From the NCBI RefSeq assembly GCF_034350045.1, contig NZ_CP133781.1, forward strand, positions 2,944,001-3,008,000: DNA of 64,000 bases, read 5' to 3'. Each line of letters opens with the position of its first letter. Positions within the stretch are counted from its first letter, which is position 1. The notes under the pieces were generated by a model. That model was not told the origin of the DNA. It did no database searches and saw only the letters and a program-made list of their open reading frames with translations. Origin of the DNA: Pseudomonas sp. CCI4.2 (GTDB lineage: Bacteria; Pseudomonadota; Gammaproteobacteria; Pseudomonadales; Pseudomonadaceae). This document shows, in pieces, positions 9,413-18,798 of the stretch. The position numbers and the translations under genes were made by a program.

Positions 9413-9567
9413 CCCTTGGGGCCCTACAAAAATCTGCGCATCTTCACAATCGGTGGGACCGAATCCATTCGGGAAGGTTTCAATCCTGACACTCTGCAAT
9501 CTCAAACAACACACAGTGCTACTCAGTTTGCTACGCGACGGATCGGGATCTCCTACACAGTAGACAT

Positions 9568-9606
9568 AAAAAAGCCCCCGTGTGCTTGCGCAAACGGGGG
9601 CTTTTC
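9568..9606 (-). terminator. rho-independent terminator of rne
   Basis: Read on the minus strand, a stem AAGCCCCCGT / ACGGGGGCTT encloses a short loop and is followed by a T run. It lies about 12 bases past the rne stop codon. The plus strand also ends the hairpin in CTTTTCG, so it may act weakly in both directions. Confidence 0.9.
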
Positions 9607-9617
9607 GTCAGCCAGGA

Positions 9618-12600
9618 TTAAGCGAGCGGTTTAGGCTCTTTGCTTTCTTCCAGAGCTTCTGGGTGGTGCAGCACTACTTCTTCAGCCGAGCGCAGGTTTT
9701 CATCGATCACCGGTGCAGTGGGTTCAGTGGCAGTGTGTTCGGCGCTTGCAACGTGCTGGGTCGGTTCGACTTCAGCAACCGGAGCTGGCTCTACAGCGAC
9801 GACAACCTGGGGAGCGTTGGCGGCTGCTTCTTCAGCTTCTTTCTGCAGGCGCGCGGCTTCAAGCTTGCGACGACGCACTTCACGAGGATCGTTTGGTGCG
9901 CGGCCTGTGCTGCTGACAACAGCCGCCGGTTCAACGACCGCTTCAGGTACGTGTGGCGCTTCGATTTGCGCAGCAACCACTATCGGAGCAGGCGCTTCAA
10001 CCGGCGCTTGTGCGACCACTGGGGCGGCAGGGGCTTGGGTCGGCATTTCCGAGGATTCAGTCGCCTGAACCTCTTCGTGTACCGGAGCGCTGTTGAACGC
10101 AGCAACGTGCTCGCTAACAGGGGCGCTGAACAGCTCGGCTTGAGCGGCAACAGGTGCGTAGTGTGCAACAGCCGCTTCTTCACGAGGCGCGTGCTGGACT
10201 TCAACGTCCGGCGTCGCTTCGACGTGCGGTGCAACGTGAGCAACCGGCGTTTCAACGATAGGTGCTTCAACCACTGGCACCTCGACGACGGGTGCTTCTA
10301 CAACCGGCGCTTCGTAAGCGTCGACCGCAGCAGTGGCACGTTCAGCCTGGCGATGTGCGTCGGCTTCGGCTGGCGCGCTGATCACGCTGCTGGCAACCGC
10401 GGCGGTTACAGCCAGACCGGCAGCCAAATCAGAGGTGCTTGGCTCGCTGTGAGCCGCTTCTTCGGATTCGGAACCCTCGGATTCAGAACCTTCCGAACCT
10501 TCGATCACATTGCCGTTGGCATCACGTTGACGCTCACGACGGTTGCTGCGACGACGTTGGCCACGCGAACGACGACGAGGGCGATCGCCTTCGGCGCCAT
10601 CCTGGTTGTCATCCAGCAGTTCTTCGTTGGTCAGCGCATCGTCTTCTTCGTCTTCAGCGACCGCTACCGCTGCAGCTACCGCAGGCTGTTCGACCCGAGG
10701 TTGACGCTCTTCACGCGGGGCACGAGGCTCGCGCGGCTGGCGTTCTTCACGCGGTGCGCGATCCAGACGTTCTTCGCTACGGGCTTCAGGCGCAGCAGCA
10801 GGCGCGTCCAATGCTTCACGCAATTCACGCACCGGGCGATCTTCGCGCGGTTTGCGATCTTCACGCGGAGCACGTGGGGCGCGTTCTTCACGAGGCGCGC
10901 GCGGTGCACGTTCTTCGCGAGGTGCGGCTACAACAGCGACTTCTTCACGGGTTTCGCGGGGAGCACGTTCCTCGCGCGGTGCCCGTTCTTCACGTGGAGC
11001 GCGTTCGGCACGTTCTTCCCGCGGTTTTTCATCGCGGCGGCCATTACGGCTGCGGCTCTGTTGACGACCGTTACGGCGCTCGTCGTTCCGTGCAGCAGGG
11101 CGTTCAGCGGCTGGCTTTTCAACCACGACCGGCGTTGGCTCTTCTTTAACGGCGAACAGGCTGACCAGGGATTTCACCAGGCCTTTGAACAGGCTTGGCT
11201 CAGGCAGGCTCACGGCCGTTGCAGCAGGGGCGGCAGCTTCAACCGGCATCGGCGCGTTGGCACGCGGCGGGGCGGTCTTGACGGCAGCTTCCTGGCGAAC
11301 AAGGGTACGCGTCGCGGCAGCTGGTGGCGGAACTTCTTCCACTTCAGCGGCGGCGGCAGCGATTTCGTAGCTTGACTGGTTGGTGTGAGCTTCCGGGCTG
11401 TCATCACGCAGGCGCTGCACTTCGAAGTGCGGCGTTTCGAGATGGTCGTTCGGCAGGATGACGATACGCGCACGGGTGCGCAGTTCGATCTTGGTGATCG
11501 AGTTACGCTTTTCGTTGAGCAGGAAAGCCGCAACCGGAATCGGCACTTGAGCGCGGACTTCGGCGGTGCGGTCTTTCAGGGCTTCTTCTTCAATCAGGCG
11601 CAGGATGGCCAGTGACAGCGATTCCACATCACGAATGATGCCGGTGCCGTTGCAGCGCGGGCAAACGATGCCGCTGCTTTCGCCCAGCGATGGACGCAGG
11701 CGTTGACGGGACATTTCCAGCAGGCCGAAACGCGAGATGCGACCGACCTGGACGCGGGCACGGTCTTGTTCCAGGCTTTCGCGTACTTTTTCTTCCACAG
11801 CGCGCTGATTTTTCGCTGGGGTCATGTCGATGAAGTCAATGACGATCAAGCCGCCGATATCGCGTAGACGCAGCTGGCGGGCGATTTCTTCAGCCGCTTC
11901 CAGATTGGTTTGCAACGCGGTTTCTTCGATGTCGCTGCCTTTGGTAGCGCGCGCCGAGTTGATGTCGATGGACACCAGGGCCTCGGTCGGATCGATAACG
12001 ATGGAGCCGCCGGAAGGCAGTTCGACAACACGCTGGAACGCGGTTTCGATCTGGCTTTCGATCTGGAAACGGTTGAACAGCGGAACGCTGTCTTCGTAGA
12101 GCTTGATCTTGCTGGCGTATTGCGGCATCACCTGACGGATGAACGTCAAGGCTTCTTCCTGGGCTTCAACGCTGTCGATCAGTACTTCGCCGATGTCCTG
12201 GCGCAGGTAATCGCGGATGGCGCGGATGATCACGTTGCTTTCCTGATAGATCAGGAACGGCGCGGAGCGATCAAGGGACGCTTCTTTAATAGCAGTCCAG
12301 AGTTGCAGCAGGTAGTCGAGGTCCCACTGCATTTCTTCGCTGCTGCGGCCAAGGCCGGCAGTGCGGACGATCAGGCCCATGTCAGCCGGGGCGATCAAGC
12401 CGTTCAGCGCTTCACGCAGTTCGTTGCGTTCTTCGCCTTCGATGCGACGGGAAATACCGCCTGCACGCGGGTTGTTCGGCATCAGCACCAGGTAACGACC
12501 GGCCAAGCTGATGAAAGTGGTCAGGGCTGCGCCCTTGTTGCCACGTTCTTCTTTCTCGACCTGAACGATGACTTCCTGACCTTCGGTCAAGACATCCTTG

Positions 12601-12863
12601 ATGTTGACGCGGCCTTCAGGTGCTTTCTTGAAGTATTCGCGGGAGATTTCTTTGAGGGGCAGGAAGCCGTGGCGCTCGGAGCCGAAATCGACAAAGGCAG
12701 CCTCAAGGCTTGGTTCGATGCGAGTAATCCGGCCTTTATAAATGTTGGCCTTCTTCTGCTCGCGCGCGCCCGATTCGATGTCCAGGTCATAGAGGCGTTG
12801 GCCATCTACCAGTGCGACACGCAACTCTTCGGGTTGAGTTGCGTTAATTAGCATTCTTTTCAT
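9618..12863 (-). CDS. rne: ribonuclease E
   Basis: Essential endoribonuclease that starts mRNA decay, matures rRNA and tRNA, and scaffolds the degradosome. The 1081 residues begin [10 protein letters not shown], with the S1 domain at about 35-120. The DNase-like catalytic part contains [11 protein letters not shown] and VIDFIDM, which carry the Mg-binding aspartates, and then the zinc-link CPRCNGTG. The C-terminal half is disordered: arginine-rich APREER-type repeats, a basic [15 protein letters not shown] block, Ala/Val/Pro-rich repeats and a conserved-looking [15 protein letters not shown] segment. The last two kinds of motif are thought to bind helicase and PNPase partners in pseudomonads. 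The ATG at 12863 is preferred over an upstream in-frame ATG at 12911, which would add a non-family extension. Confidence 0.97.
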   Translation of the reverse strand: MKRMLINATQPEELRVALVDGQRLYDLDIESGAREQKKANIYKGRITRIEPSLEAAFVDFGSERHGFLPLKEISREYFKKAPEGRVNIKDVLTEGQEVIVQVEKEERGNKGAALTTFISLAGRYLVLMPNNPRAGGISRRIEGEERNELREALNGLIAPADMGLIVRTAGLGRSSEEMQWDLDYLLQLWTAIKEASLDRSAPFLIYQESNVIIRAIRDYLRQDIGEVLIDSVEAQEEALTFIRQVMPQYASKIKLYEDSVPLFNRFQIESQIETAFQRVVELPSGGSIVIDPTEALVSIDINSARATKGSDIEETALQTNLEAAEEIARQLRLRDIGGLIVIDFIDMTPAKNQRAVEEKVRESLEQDRARVQVGRISRFGLLEMSRQRLRPSLGESSGIVCPRCNGTGIIRDVESLSLAILRLIEEEALKDRTAEVRAQVPIPVAAFLLNEKRNSITKIELRTRARIVILPNDHLETPHFEVQRLRDDSPEAHTNQSSYEIAAAAAEVEEVPPPAAATRTLVRQEAAVKTAPPRANAPMPVEAAAPAATAVSLPEPSLFKGLVKSLVSLFAVKEEPTPVVVEKPAAERPAARNDERRNGRQQSRSRNGRRDEKPREERAERAPREERAPREERAPRETREEVAVVAAPREERAPRAPREERAPRAPREDRKPREDRPVRELREALDAPAAAPEARSEERLDRAPREERQPREPRAPREERQPRVEQPAVAAAVAVAEDEEDDALTNEELLDDNQDGAEGDRPRRRSRGQRRRSNRRERQRDANGNVIEGSEGSESEGSESEEAAHSEPSTSDLAAGLAVTAAVASSVISAPAEADAHRQAERATAAVDAYEAPVVEAPVVEVPVVEAPIVETPVAHVAPHVEATPDVEVQHAPREEAAVAHYAPVAAQAELFSAPVSEHVAAFNSAPVHEEVQATESSEMPTQAPAAPVVAQAPVEAPAPIVVAAQIEAPHVPEAVVEPAAVVSSTGRAPNDPREVRRRKLEAARLQKEAEEAAANAPQVVVAVEPAPVAEVEPTQHVASAEHTATEPTAPVIDENLRSAEEVVLHHPEALEESKEPKPLA

Positions 12864-13511
12864 GTAGTACCGTCGGTTTCCGGGCTGCCGGAAACGGCGT
12901 TCGGCACACACGACTTCTCACGGTCGGTGTCAGGGCGCGTCAGGAGCGGTTGGCCACTCCAGTGTCTAGCGAGGTTTCAACCAGAGGGGTCGAAGTCGCG
13001 ACGACGTATCCTGCTTGCTGTGGTGACAAAAGACACCCTGTCAGCAAAAGCTTTGTCAGGAGGAGGAATCAACCATTGGCAGTGGACGATATGAGCGTCT
13101 TGAATAAAGCCTAGTGCTACACAGTCCAATGGTTGTGCGTCTCCACCCCACACGTATCCCTGATAATTCGGGTGCTGCCGCGCGCAGAATCCGCAGCGGG
13201 TTGGCATTTACCGCAACCTTCGATAGGGAAGGTCACGCGTCATGGCTTAAGGCGTTATTTCCGAAACATTCGCTCGAATCGTCTGAAAGCGACTGCACTT
13301 TGTGAACTGGCCGTGGATATGGGCTCAGAAGGCGAGTGATAACCCTGCGATCTGGCTTGTTTCAGGCCTCATGTCACCTGCGCTTGTTACGTTTCCAGAC
13401 CTTCGTTATCCAGCGAAAGCCCCGTCGGACGGCCTTGCGTCCTCTTGAATTGCGATGGTCAGGGCCGGTGGTTACACCGCTAGTCCGCTGTCCAGGCCGC
13501 TTTTGGCGGCG
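12864..13511 (-). promoter_or_regulatory. long 5' leader of rne (likely rne-II type element)
   Basis: About 650 bases separate the predicted rne promoter from its start codon and hold no convincing gene. RNase E is known to control its own mRNA through the leader, and a structured rne-II motif is described in pseudomonad rne leaders. I infer that it lies here from position and length. I have not folded or aligned it. Confidence 0.65.
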
Positions 13512-13517
13512 TTCGCG

Positions 13518-13546
13518 ACTATAGCAGTAATCATTAAGTGCTTCAA
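13518..13546 (-). promoter_or_regulatory. sigma-70 promoter of rne
   Basis: On the minus strand, TTGAAG (13546-13541) and TATAGT (13523-13518) are separated by exactly 17 bp. Transcription would begin near 13511. The site is back to back with the rluC promoter, only about 20 bp away. Confidence 0.75.
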
Positions 13547-13559
13547 ATCCATAAAAAAT

Positions 13560-13568
13560 TGTTATGAT
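13560..13568 (+). promoter_or_regulatory. extended -10 promoter of rluC
   Basis: TG-T-TATGAT at 13560-13568 is an extended -10 element. No good -35 is seen at the usual spacing. Initiation would fall about 7 bases downstream, almost at the rluC ATG (13576), suggesting a leaderless message. Confidence 0.5.
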
Positions 13569-13575
13569 TTGCGGC

Positions 13576-14532
13576 ATGACGAATATTGCCCCCCCAACCT
13601 CCGGCGTCCAGCTGGTTGAGGTTGCGCCGGAACTTGCCGGTCAACGCATCGATAACTTTCTCTTCACCTACCTCAAGGGCGTACCTAAGACCTTGATTTA
13701 TCGCATTTTGCGTAAGGGTGAAGTGCGGGTGAACAAAGGTCGAATCAAGCCCGAGTACAAGCTCAAGGGCGGCGACATCATTCGCGTTCCGCCTCTGCGC
13801 CTACCAGAGCGAGATGAACCCGTTCCGCTGGCACAAGGCCTTTTACAGCGACTTGAGGCTGCCATCGTCTTTGAAGACAAAGCCTTGATCGTGCTGAACA
13901 AGCCCGCTGGCATCGCCGTACACGGCGGCAGCGGGTTGAATTACGGTGTGATCGAAGCCTTTCGTCAGATGCGTCCGGATGCCAAGGAGCTGGAGCTGGT
14001 TCACCGCTTGGACCGCGACACCTCGGGCCTGCTGATGATCGCCAAAAAACGCAGCATGTTGCGGCATTTGCACGAGCAGCTTCGCGGTGATGGCGTTGAT
14101 AAGCGTTACATGGCGCTGGTTCGCGGTAACTGGCCCGCTGCGCAAAAGCGCGTCAATGCACCGTTGCTTAAAAGCAACCTGCGCTCAGGCGAGCGCATGG
14201 TTGAAGTCAACGAGGAAGGTAAAGAAGCGCTGACGATTTTCAAGGTGCTACGCCGCTTCGGTGACTTCGCCACCATGATCGAGGCCAAACCGGTCACCGG
14301 GCGGACCCACCAGATTCGCGTCCACGCCCTGCATGCCGGGCATTGCATCGCCGGTGATACCAAGTACGGGGATGAAGATTTCAGTCGGGAAATACGAGAC
14401 CTCGGCGGTAAGCGCCTGTTCCTGCATGCCTACATGTTGACGGTGCCATTGCCGGACGGTGGTGAATTGAAGCTTCAAGCGCCTGTTGATGAAATGTGGG
14501 CCAAGACCGTGGAGCGACTGAGTGCGCCGTGA
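13576..14532 (+). CDS. rluC: 23S rRNA pseudouridine synthase
   Basis: RluC-type synthase, expected to modify U955, U2504 and U2580 (E. coli numbering) of 23S rRNA. The 318 residues have an N-terminal S4 RNA-binding domain ([20 protein letters not shown]) and the catalytic motif [17 protein letters not shown] near 140-156 with the active aspartate, then GRTHQIRVH. The ATG at 13576 (MTNIAPP) is chosen over the in-frame ATG at 13564, which lies inside the -10 element. It overlaps the HAD gene by 11 bp. Confidence 0.94.
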   Translation: MTNIAPPTSGVQLVEVAPELAGQRIDNFLFTYLKGVPKTLIYRILRKGEVRVNKGRIKPEYKLKGGDIIRVPPLRLPERDEPVPLAQGLLQRLEAAIVFEDKALIVLNKPAGIAVHGGSGLNYGVIEAFRQMRPDAKELELVHRLDRDTSGLLMIAKKRSMLRHLHEQLRGDGVDKRYMALVRGNWPAAQKRVNAPLLKSNLRSGERMVEVNEEGKEALTIFKVLRRFGDFATMIEAKPVTGRTHQIRVHALHAGHCIAGDTKYGDEDFSREIRDLGGKRLFLHAYMLTVPLPDGGELKLQAPVDEMWAKTVERLSAP

Positions 14533-15193
14533 TTATAAACTGCTGATTTTTGACTGGGACGGCACGCTTGCCGATTCTATTGGTCGTATCGTTGAAGCCA
14601 TGCAGGTCGCGGCCAGTCGCAGTGATGTGCCGGTGCGTGATGACTTCGCGATCAAGGGCATCATTGGGCTGGGCTTGCCTGAGGCTATTGGTACGTTGTA
14701 TCCGGACATAAGCCCGGATCAGATGGTGGATTTCCGTAGGCATTATTCCGACAGTTATGTGGCGCTTGAGGCCGAGCCATCACCTTTGTTTGCTGACGTG
14801 GTGGATTCGCTGGCGGCCTTTCGGGCCGACGGCTATCAAATGGCTGTCGCCACCGGGAAATCACGCCGGGGCCTGGATCGGGTATTGAAAGCCCACGGGT
14901 GGCAGGATTATTTTGAGATAACGCGTGCCGCCGACGAGTCCGCAAGCAAGCCCGATCCGTTGATGTTGCGCGAGATTCTTGAACATTGTGGCGTGGCGCC
15001 CGAGCACGCGCTGATGGTGGGTGATTCATCGTTTGACTTGTTGATGGCGCATAACGCGGGTATGGATTCGGTGGCGGTGGGTTACGGGGCGCAATCGCTG
15101 GCTTCCCTGCTTGAATTCAAACCGCGTCTGGCCATCGAGCGTTTTTCTGAGTTGCGTAGCTGGTTGAGTGCGCCAGGCATCGAGTCTCTTTAA
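14522..15193 (+). CDS. HAD-family hydrolase, Gph-like
   Basis: A 223-residue haloacid-dehalogenase phosphatase with motif [11 protein letters not shown] (residues 10-19), motif II around VATGKSRRG, and motif [18 protein letters not shown]. The sequence resembles phosphoglycolate phosphatase but the substrate is not certain. The start is a GTG at 14522 inside the end of rluC, and sppA follows 12 bp later. This rluC-HAD-sppA order is typical of pseudomonads. Confidence 0.88.
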   Translation: MRRDYKLLIFDWDGTLADSIGRIVEAMQVAASRSDVPVRDDFAIKGIIGLGLPEAIGTLYPDISPDQMVDFRRHYSDSYVALEAEPSPLFADVVDSLAAFRADGYQMAVATGKSRRGLDRVLKAHGWQDYFEITRAADESASKPDPLMLREILEHCGVAPEHALMVGDSSFDLLMAHNAGMDSVAVGYGAQSLASLLEFKPRLAIERFSELRSWLSAPGIESL

Positions 15194-15205
15194 GGTAATA
15201 AATAC

Positions 15206-16201
15206 ATGTCAGACGAATGGAAAGGCGACAGCGCTGAAGCCCAGGGCGTTAAAGGTGACGACAGAAGTTGGAAGCTGCTGGAAAAAACCTTGCTGGCAAG
15301 CGTGCAGGAACAGCGTCGTTCGCGGCGCTGGGGAATTTTCTTCAAGCTGCTGACGTTTGCTTACCTGATTGGCGCGTTGGTGGTGTTCACACCGCTGATG
15401 GACTTTGGCAAGGGCGGTGGATCCCGGAGCGATCCACATACTGCATTGATCGAAGTGCAGGGCATGATCGCCGATAAAGAAGCTGCCAGCGCCGATAATA
15501 TCGTCGGTGCGCTGCGTTCGGCGTTTGACGACGCGAAGACCAAGGGTGTGATCCTGCGCATCAATAGTCCCGGTGGCAGCCCGGTACAAGCCGGTTATAT
15601 CTACGATGAGATTCGTCGCCTGCGTGCCGAAAAGCCTGACATTAAGGTCTACGCGGTCATCAGTGACCTCGGGGCCTCTGGCGCTTATTACATCGCCAGT
15701 GCCGCAGATCAGATCTATGCCGACAAGGCCAGTTTGGTCGGTTCGATCGGCGTAACGGCTGCCGGTTTCGGGTTTGTCGGGATCATGGACAAGCTGGGCG
15801 TGGATCGTCGGACTTACACCTCGGGTGAGCACAAGGCGTTTCTTGATCCGTTCCAGCCACCCAAGGCTGACGAGACATTGTTCTGGCAGGGCGTGCTGGA
15901 TACAACGCACCGTCAGTTCATCGCCAGCGTGAAGCAAGGGCGCGGCGATCGTCTGAAAGATAAAGACCACCCTGAGTTGTTCTCTGGATTGGTCTGGACC
16001 GGCGAGCAAGCGCTGCCGTTGGGTCTGATTGATGGCCTGGGCAATGCCAGTTACGTCGCTCGTGAAGTGATCGGCGCGAAGGACATTGTCGACTACACCG
16101 TCGAAGATTCACCGTTTGATCGGTTCTCGAAGAAGCTAGGTGTCAGCATGGCCAATCAATTGGCGATGTGGATGGGCTTCCAGGGGCCGTCGCTGCGCTG
16201 A
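15206..16201 (+). CDS. sppA: short-form signal peptide peptidase (S49)
   Basis: Inner-membrane serine protease that degrades leftover signal peptides. The 331 residues have a cytoplasmic N-terminus and one membrane helix near 44-64 (FFKLLTFAYLIGALVVFTPL). The periplasmic S49 domain has SPGGSPVQAG, the serine motif DLGASGAYYIAS and the lysine motif TSGEHKAFLDPF. The length fits the single-domain class rather than the double-length E. coli SppA. Confidence 0.9.
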   Translation: MSDEWKGDSAEAQGVKGDDRSWKLLEKTLLASVQEQRRSRRWGIFFKLLTFAYLIGALVVFTPLMDFGKGGGSRSDPHTALIEVQGMIADKEAASADNIVGALRSAFDDAKTKGVILRINSPGGSPVQAGYIYDEIRRLRAEKPDIKVYAVISDLGASGAYYIASAADQIYADKASLVGSIGVTAAGFGFVGIMDKLGVDRRTYTSGEHKAFLDPFQPPKADETLFWQGVLDTTHRQFIASVKQGRGDRLKDKDHPELFSGLVWTGEQALPLGLIDGLGNASYVAREVIGAKDIVDYTVEDSPFDRFSKKLGVSMANQLAMWMGFQGPSLR

Positions 16202-16203
16202 TT

Positions 16204-16230
16204 GAAGCCCGACCTTATGGTCGGGTTTTC
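16204..16230 (+). terminator. rho-independent terminator after sppA
   Basis: The stem GCCCGACC / GGTCGGGT with a short loop is followed by TTTTCT, just past the sppA stop. It closes the rluC-HAD-sppA transcript before the convergent maf gene. Confidence 0.8.
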
Positions 16231-16250
16231 TACTTCTGTAGAAGACACTC

Positions 16251-16829
16251 CTACAGAATGCTTACCCCTTCAATCAGCAGCATGTCGACCAAGCGAATCA
16301 GTGGCAGGCCGATCAGGCTAGTGGCGTCGCTGCCTTCGGTGCTCTGAAACAAGCCTACCCCTAACCCCTCGGCTTTGAAGCTGCCTGCGCAGTCGTAGGG
16401 TTGTTCGGCGTACAGGTAGCGTTCGAGGCTGGGTTGATCCAGCGTGCGCATGTGGACGGTAAACGCCACGCAGTCGACCTGGCAGTGTCCGGTAAGGCTG
16501 TTCAGCAGCGCCAAGCCAGTCAGGAAGGTCACGCTGTTGCCGTTCGCCGCTAATAATTGTTCCAGCGCTCGCTCGAAGGTGTGGGGCTTGCCGAGGACGT
16601 TCCCATTGAGCACTGCCACTTGGTCCGAACCGATAATTAAATGATCGGGGTGGCTGCCCGCCAAGGCTTGAGCTTTCTCGCGGGCCAGGCGCTGGACCAG
16701 ATCAATGGCGGGTTCGCCAGCGTGCCGGCTTTCGTCGATGTCTGGCGAGCTGCAGGTGAACGGAAGACGCAGGCGGGCGAGCAATTCGCGGCGATAGGGG
16801 GAGCTGGAGGCGAGCAGCAGGGGAGGCAT
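16251..16829 (-). CDS. maf: Maf-like nucleotide pyrophosphatase, YceF type
   Basis: Hydrolyses non-canonical nucleoside triphosphates. The YceF subgroup prefers 7-methyl-GTP. The 192-residue protein begins MPPLLLASSSPYRRELL and has the IIGSDQVAVLNG segment with the catalytic aspartate, and KPHTFERA. The start at 16829 has GGAGAACTT upstream. A longer in-frame opening to 16961 would run through the yceD promoter. Divergent from yceD, as is common in gammaproteobacteria. Confidence 0.9.
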   Translation of the reverse strand: MPPLLLASSSPYRRELLARLRLPFTCSSPDIDESRHAGEPAIDLVQRLAREKAQALAGSHPDHLIIGSDQVAVLNGNVLGKPHTFERALEQLLAANGNSVTFLTGLALLNSLTGHCQVDCVAFTVHMRTLDQPSLERYLYAEQPYDCAGSFKAEGLGVGLFQSTEGSDATSLIGLPLIRLVDMLLIEGVSIL

Positions 16830-16896
16830 GAAGTTCTCCGTGAGTGAAAGTTGATTGTAATCAGCGACTCCGGATACGCACAGCGTTGAATTTCCT

Positions 16897-16925
16897 TTGA
16901 CAGAGGGGTACCTCATCCCTAGAAT
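16897..16925 (+). promoter_or_regulatory. strong sigma-70 promoter of the yceD-rpmF-plsX operon
   Basis: A perfect -35 TTGACA (16897-16902), a 17-bp spacer and -10 TAGAAT (16920-16925). The predicted start of transcription is about 16931-16933. The yceD ATG is at 16935 with no Shine-Dalgarno, so the message looks nearly leaderless. Confidence 0.85.
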
Positions 16926-16934
16926 GCTGCGCCT

Positions 16935-17462
16935 ATGTTGAATGACCCGATTCCACCTCACGTTGACCCGCGCAAATTAGCTGATCGTGGCACTACTCTT
17001 CAGGGAGAAGTACCGCTGGCTGATTTGGAGAGACTCTGCGACCCGCTTTCCGATACCCTCGGTACGGTGCAGGCGAAGTTTGTTTTTGAGCGCGACGAGC
17101 GCAGATCTGTGGTAATTCACAGTTCCATCGACGTCGAAGTCAAAATGGTTTGCCAGCGTTGTCTTGAGCTGGTCACCCTGCCGATCCACAGCGAATGCAG
17201 TTACGCTGTGGTGAAAGAGGGTGCGAATACCCAGTCGTTACCGAAAGGTTATGACGTGCTGGAACTGGGCGAAGATCCATTGGATCTGCTGGCATTGATC
17301 GAGGAAGAGCTTTTGCTCGCCTTGCCCATTGTGCCTGCTCATGATCCGCAAGAATGCCAGCAGCCGGCGGACAATCAAGTGTCCGAGTCGAGCGAGGACG
17401 AGGTAACGCGGTCCAACCCGTTCAGTGTATTGGCGCAGTTAAAGCGTGACCCAAACGTTTAG
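16935..17462 (+). CDS. yceD: YceD (DUF177) protein, 23S rRNA accumulation factor
   Basis: A 175-residue protein of the DUF177 family. Relatives help 23S rRNA accumulate, and the gene is almost always next to rpmF. The CQRCLEL pair sits near residue 75, and the C-terminus (SNPFSVLAQLKRD) is typical. The start MLNDPIPPHVDP matches what I recall for pseudomonad relatives, even though it leaves almost no leader. It is 13 bp from rpmF. Confidence 0.9.
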   Translation: MLNDPIPPHVDPRKLADRGTTLQGEVPLADLERLCDPLSDTLGTVQAKFVFERDERRSVVIHSSIDVEVKMVCQRCLELVTLPIHSECSYAVVKEGANTQSLPKGYDVLELGEDPLDLLALIEEELLLALPIVPAHDPQECQQPADNQVSESSEDEVTRSNPFSVLAQLKRDPNV

Positions 17463-17475
17463 GAGTTAATTAATT

Positions 17476-17658
17476 ATGGCTGTTCAGCAGAACAAAAAAT
17501 CCCGCTCTGCCCGTGACATGCGTCGTTCGCACGACGCCCTTACGGCTAGCACTCTGTCTGTAGAAAAAACCACAGGTGAAATTCACCTGCGTCACCACGT
17601 ATCGCCAGAAGGCGTATACCGTGGTCGCAAAGTGATCGATAAAGGCGCTGACGAGTAA
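17476..17658 (+). CDS. rpmF: 50S ribosomal protein L32
   Basis: A 60-residue basic protein beginning [20 protein letters not shown], the normal length for L32, part of the large ribosomal subunit. AGGAG lies about 9 bases upstream of the ATG. It is cotranscribed between yceD and plsX, with only 4 bp before the plsX TTG start. Confidence 0.96.
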   Translation: MAVQQNKKSRSARDMRRSHDALTASTLSVEKTTGEIHLRHHVSPEGVYRGRKVIDKGADE

Positions 17659-17662
17659 TTAC

Positions 17663-18670
17663 TTGTCCGCTTCGATCATCGCGATTGACGCAATGGGCGG
17701 GGACTTCGGTCCCCGCAGCATTGTGCAGGCCAGCCTTGCTTGTTTGATCGCAACACCCTCGCTGCACCTGACCCTCGTTGGTCAAGCCCCCCTTATTGAA
17801 GAATTGATTGCTCGCCATTCCGGTGTGGATCGCTCACGTCTGCGTGTTGTAAACGCGACAGAGGTGATCTCCATGGATGAGCGTCCTTCCCAGGCATTGC
17901 GCGGAAAACCTGATTCATCGATGCGCGTTGCGCTTGGGTTGCTGGCCAGCGGTCAGGTCCAGGCGTGTGTCAGTGCAGGAAATACCGGGGCACTGATGGC
18001 GCTGTCGCGTTTCGTGCTCAAGACACTGCCGGGTATTGATCGGCCGGCCATGGTCGCGGCTATCCCAACTCAGCGGGGCTACTGCCAATTGCTGGATTTG
18101 GGGGCGAACGTTGATTGCAGTGCCGAGAATCTTCATCAGTTTGCGGTGATGGGCTCAGTTGCCGCCGAGGCATTGGGCGTGACGCGGCCTAGGGTCGCGC
18201 TGCTCAATATCGGCACCGAGGACATCAAGGGTAATCAGCAGGTCAAGATGGCGGCCAGTCTTTTGCAGGCATCACCGGGGTTGAATTACGTCGGTTTCGT
18301 TGAAGGCGATGGTGTCTATCGGGGCGAGGCGGATGTGGTGGTGTGTGACGGTTTTGTCGGCAATATATTGCTCAAATCCAGCGAAGGCCTGGCGACGATG
18401 ATCGGCGCGCGTATCGAAGCATTGTTCACGCAAAACGTTTTCACTAAGGTGGTGGGGGCTTTGGCGTTGCCGATGCTCAAGCGATTACGGGCTGATTTGG
18501 CCCCTGCCAGGCATAACGGGGCAAGTTTTCTAGGTCTGCAGGGCATTGTCGTTAAGAGTCACGGATCTGCGAGTGTGCAGGGCTTTCAAAGCGCCATTCA
18601 GCGGGCATTGATCGAAATCCAGGAAGACCTCCCGCAGCGGTTGAGTGGGCGTCTGGAAGAGTTGCTCTAG
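17663..18670 (+). CDS. plsX: phosphate acyltransferase
   Basis: Makes acyl-phosphate from acyl-ACP, the first step of the PlsX/PlsY route to phosphatidic acid. The 335 residues begin with [17 protein letters not shown] and include [12 protein letters not shown] (about 92-103) and [14 protein letters not shown]. The start is a TTG at 17663, immediately after rpmF. No better start fits the family N-terminus. Confidence 0.95.
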   Translation: MSASIIAIDAMGGDFGPRSIVQASLACLIATPSLHLTLVGQAPLIEELIARHSGVDRSRLRVVNATEVISMDERPSQALRGKPDSSMRVALGLLASGQVQACVSAGNTGALMALSRFVLKTLPGIDRPAMVAAIPTQRGYCQLLDLGANVDCSAENLHQFAVMGSVAAEALGVTRPRVALLNIGTEDIKGNQQVKMAASLLQASPGLNYVGFVEGDGVYRGEADVVVCDGFVGNILLKSSEGLATMIGARIEALFTQNVFTKVVGALALPMLKRLRADLAPARHNGASFLGLQGIVVKSHGSASVQGFQSAIQRALIEIQEDLPQRLSGRLEELL

Positions 18671-18798
18671 ACGGGTAGCGGCGATGTGACGCCTGGGACC
18701 GTTTACTCATCCAATTGTCCATCAGCGTACCCAAGCGTTAGTGTGCCTGGCCTGTCAGGTGCGCCTTTTTTGACGACACATTATTAGGGGCTTGTTTA

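Noticed and set aside
9582..11375. A 597-codon open frame on the plus strand opposite rne
   Set aside because: It mirrors the biased codons of the repetitive rne tail. The translation is Phe/Arg/Gly-rich low complexity with no domain and no ribosome-binding site.
12977..13207. A 76-codon frame in the rne leader as a leader peptide
   Set aside because: No ribosome-binding site and composition unlike a regulated leader. The region is better explained as structured RNA.
16231..16257. CTGTAGAAGACACTCCTACAG palindrome near sppA as a further REP
   Set aside because: It shares only the outer CTGTAG/CTACAG with the REP family and lacks the conserved GAGCCAAC core, so I did not list it.
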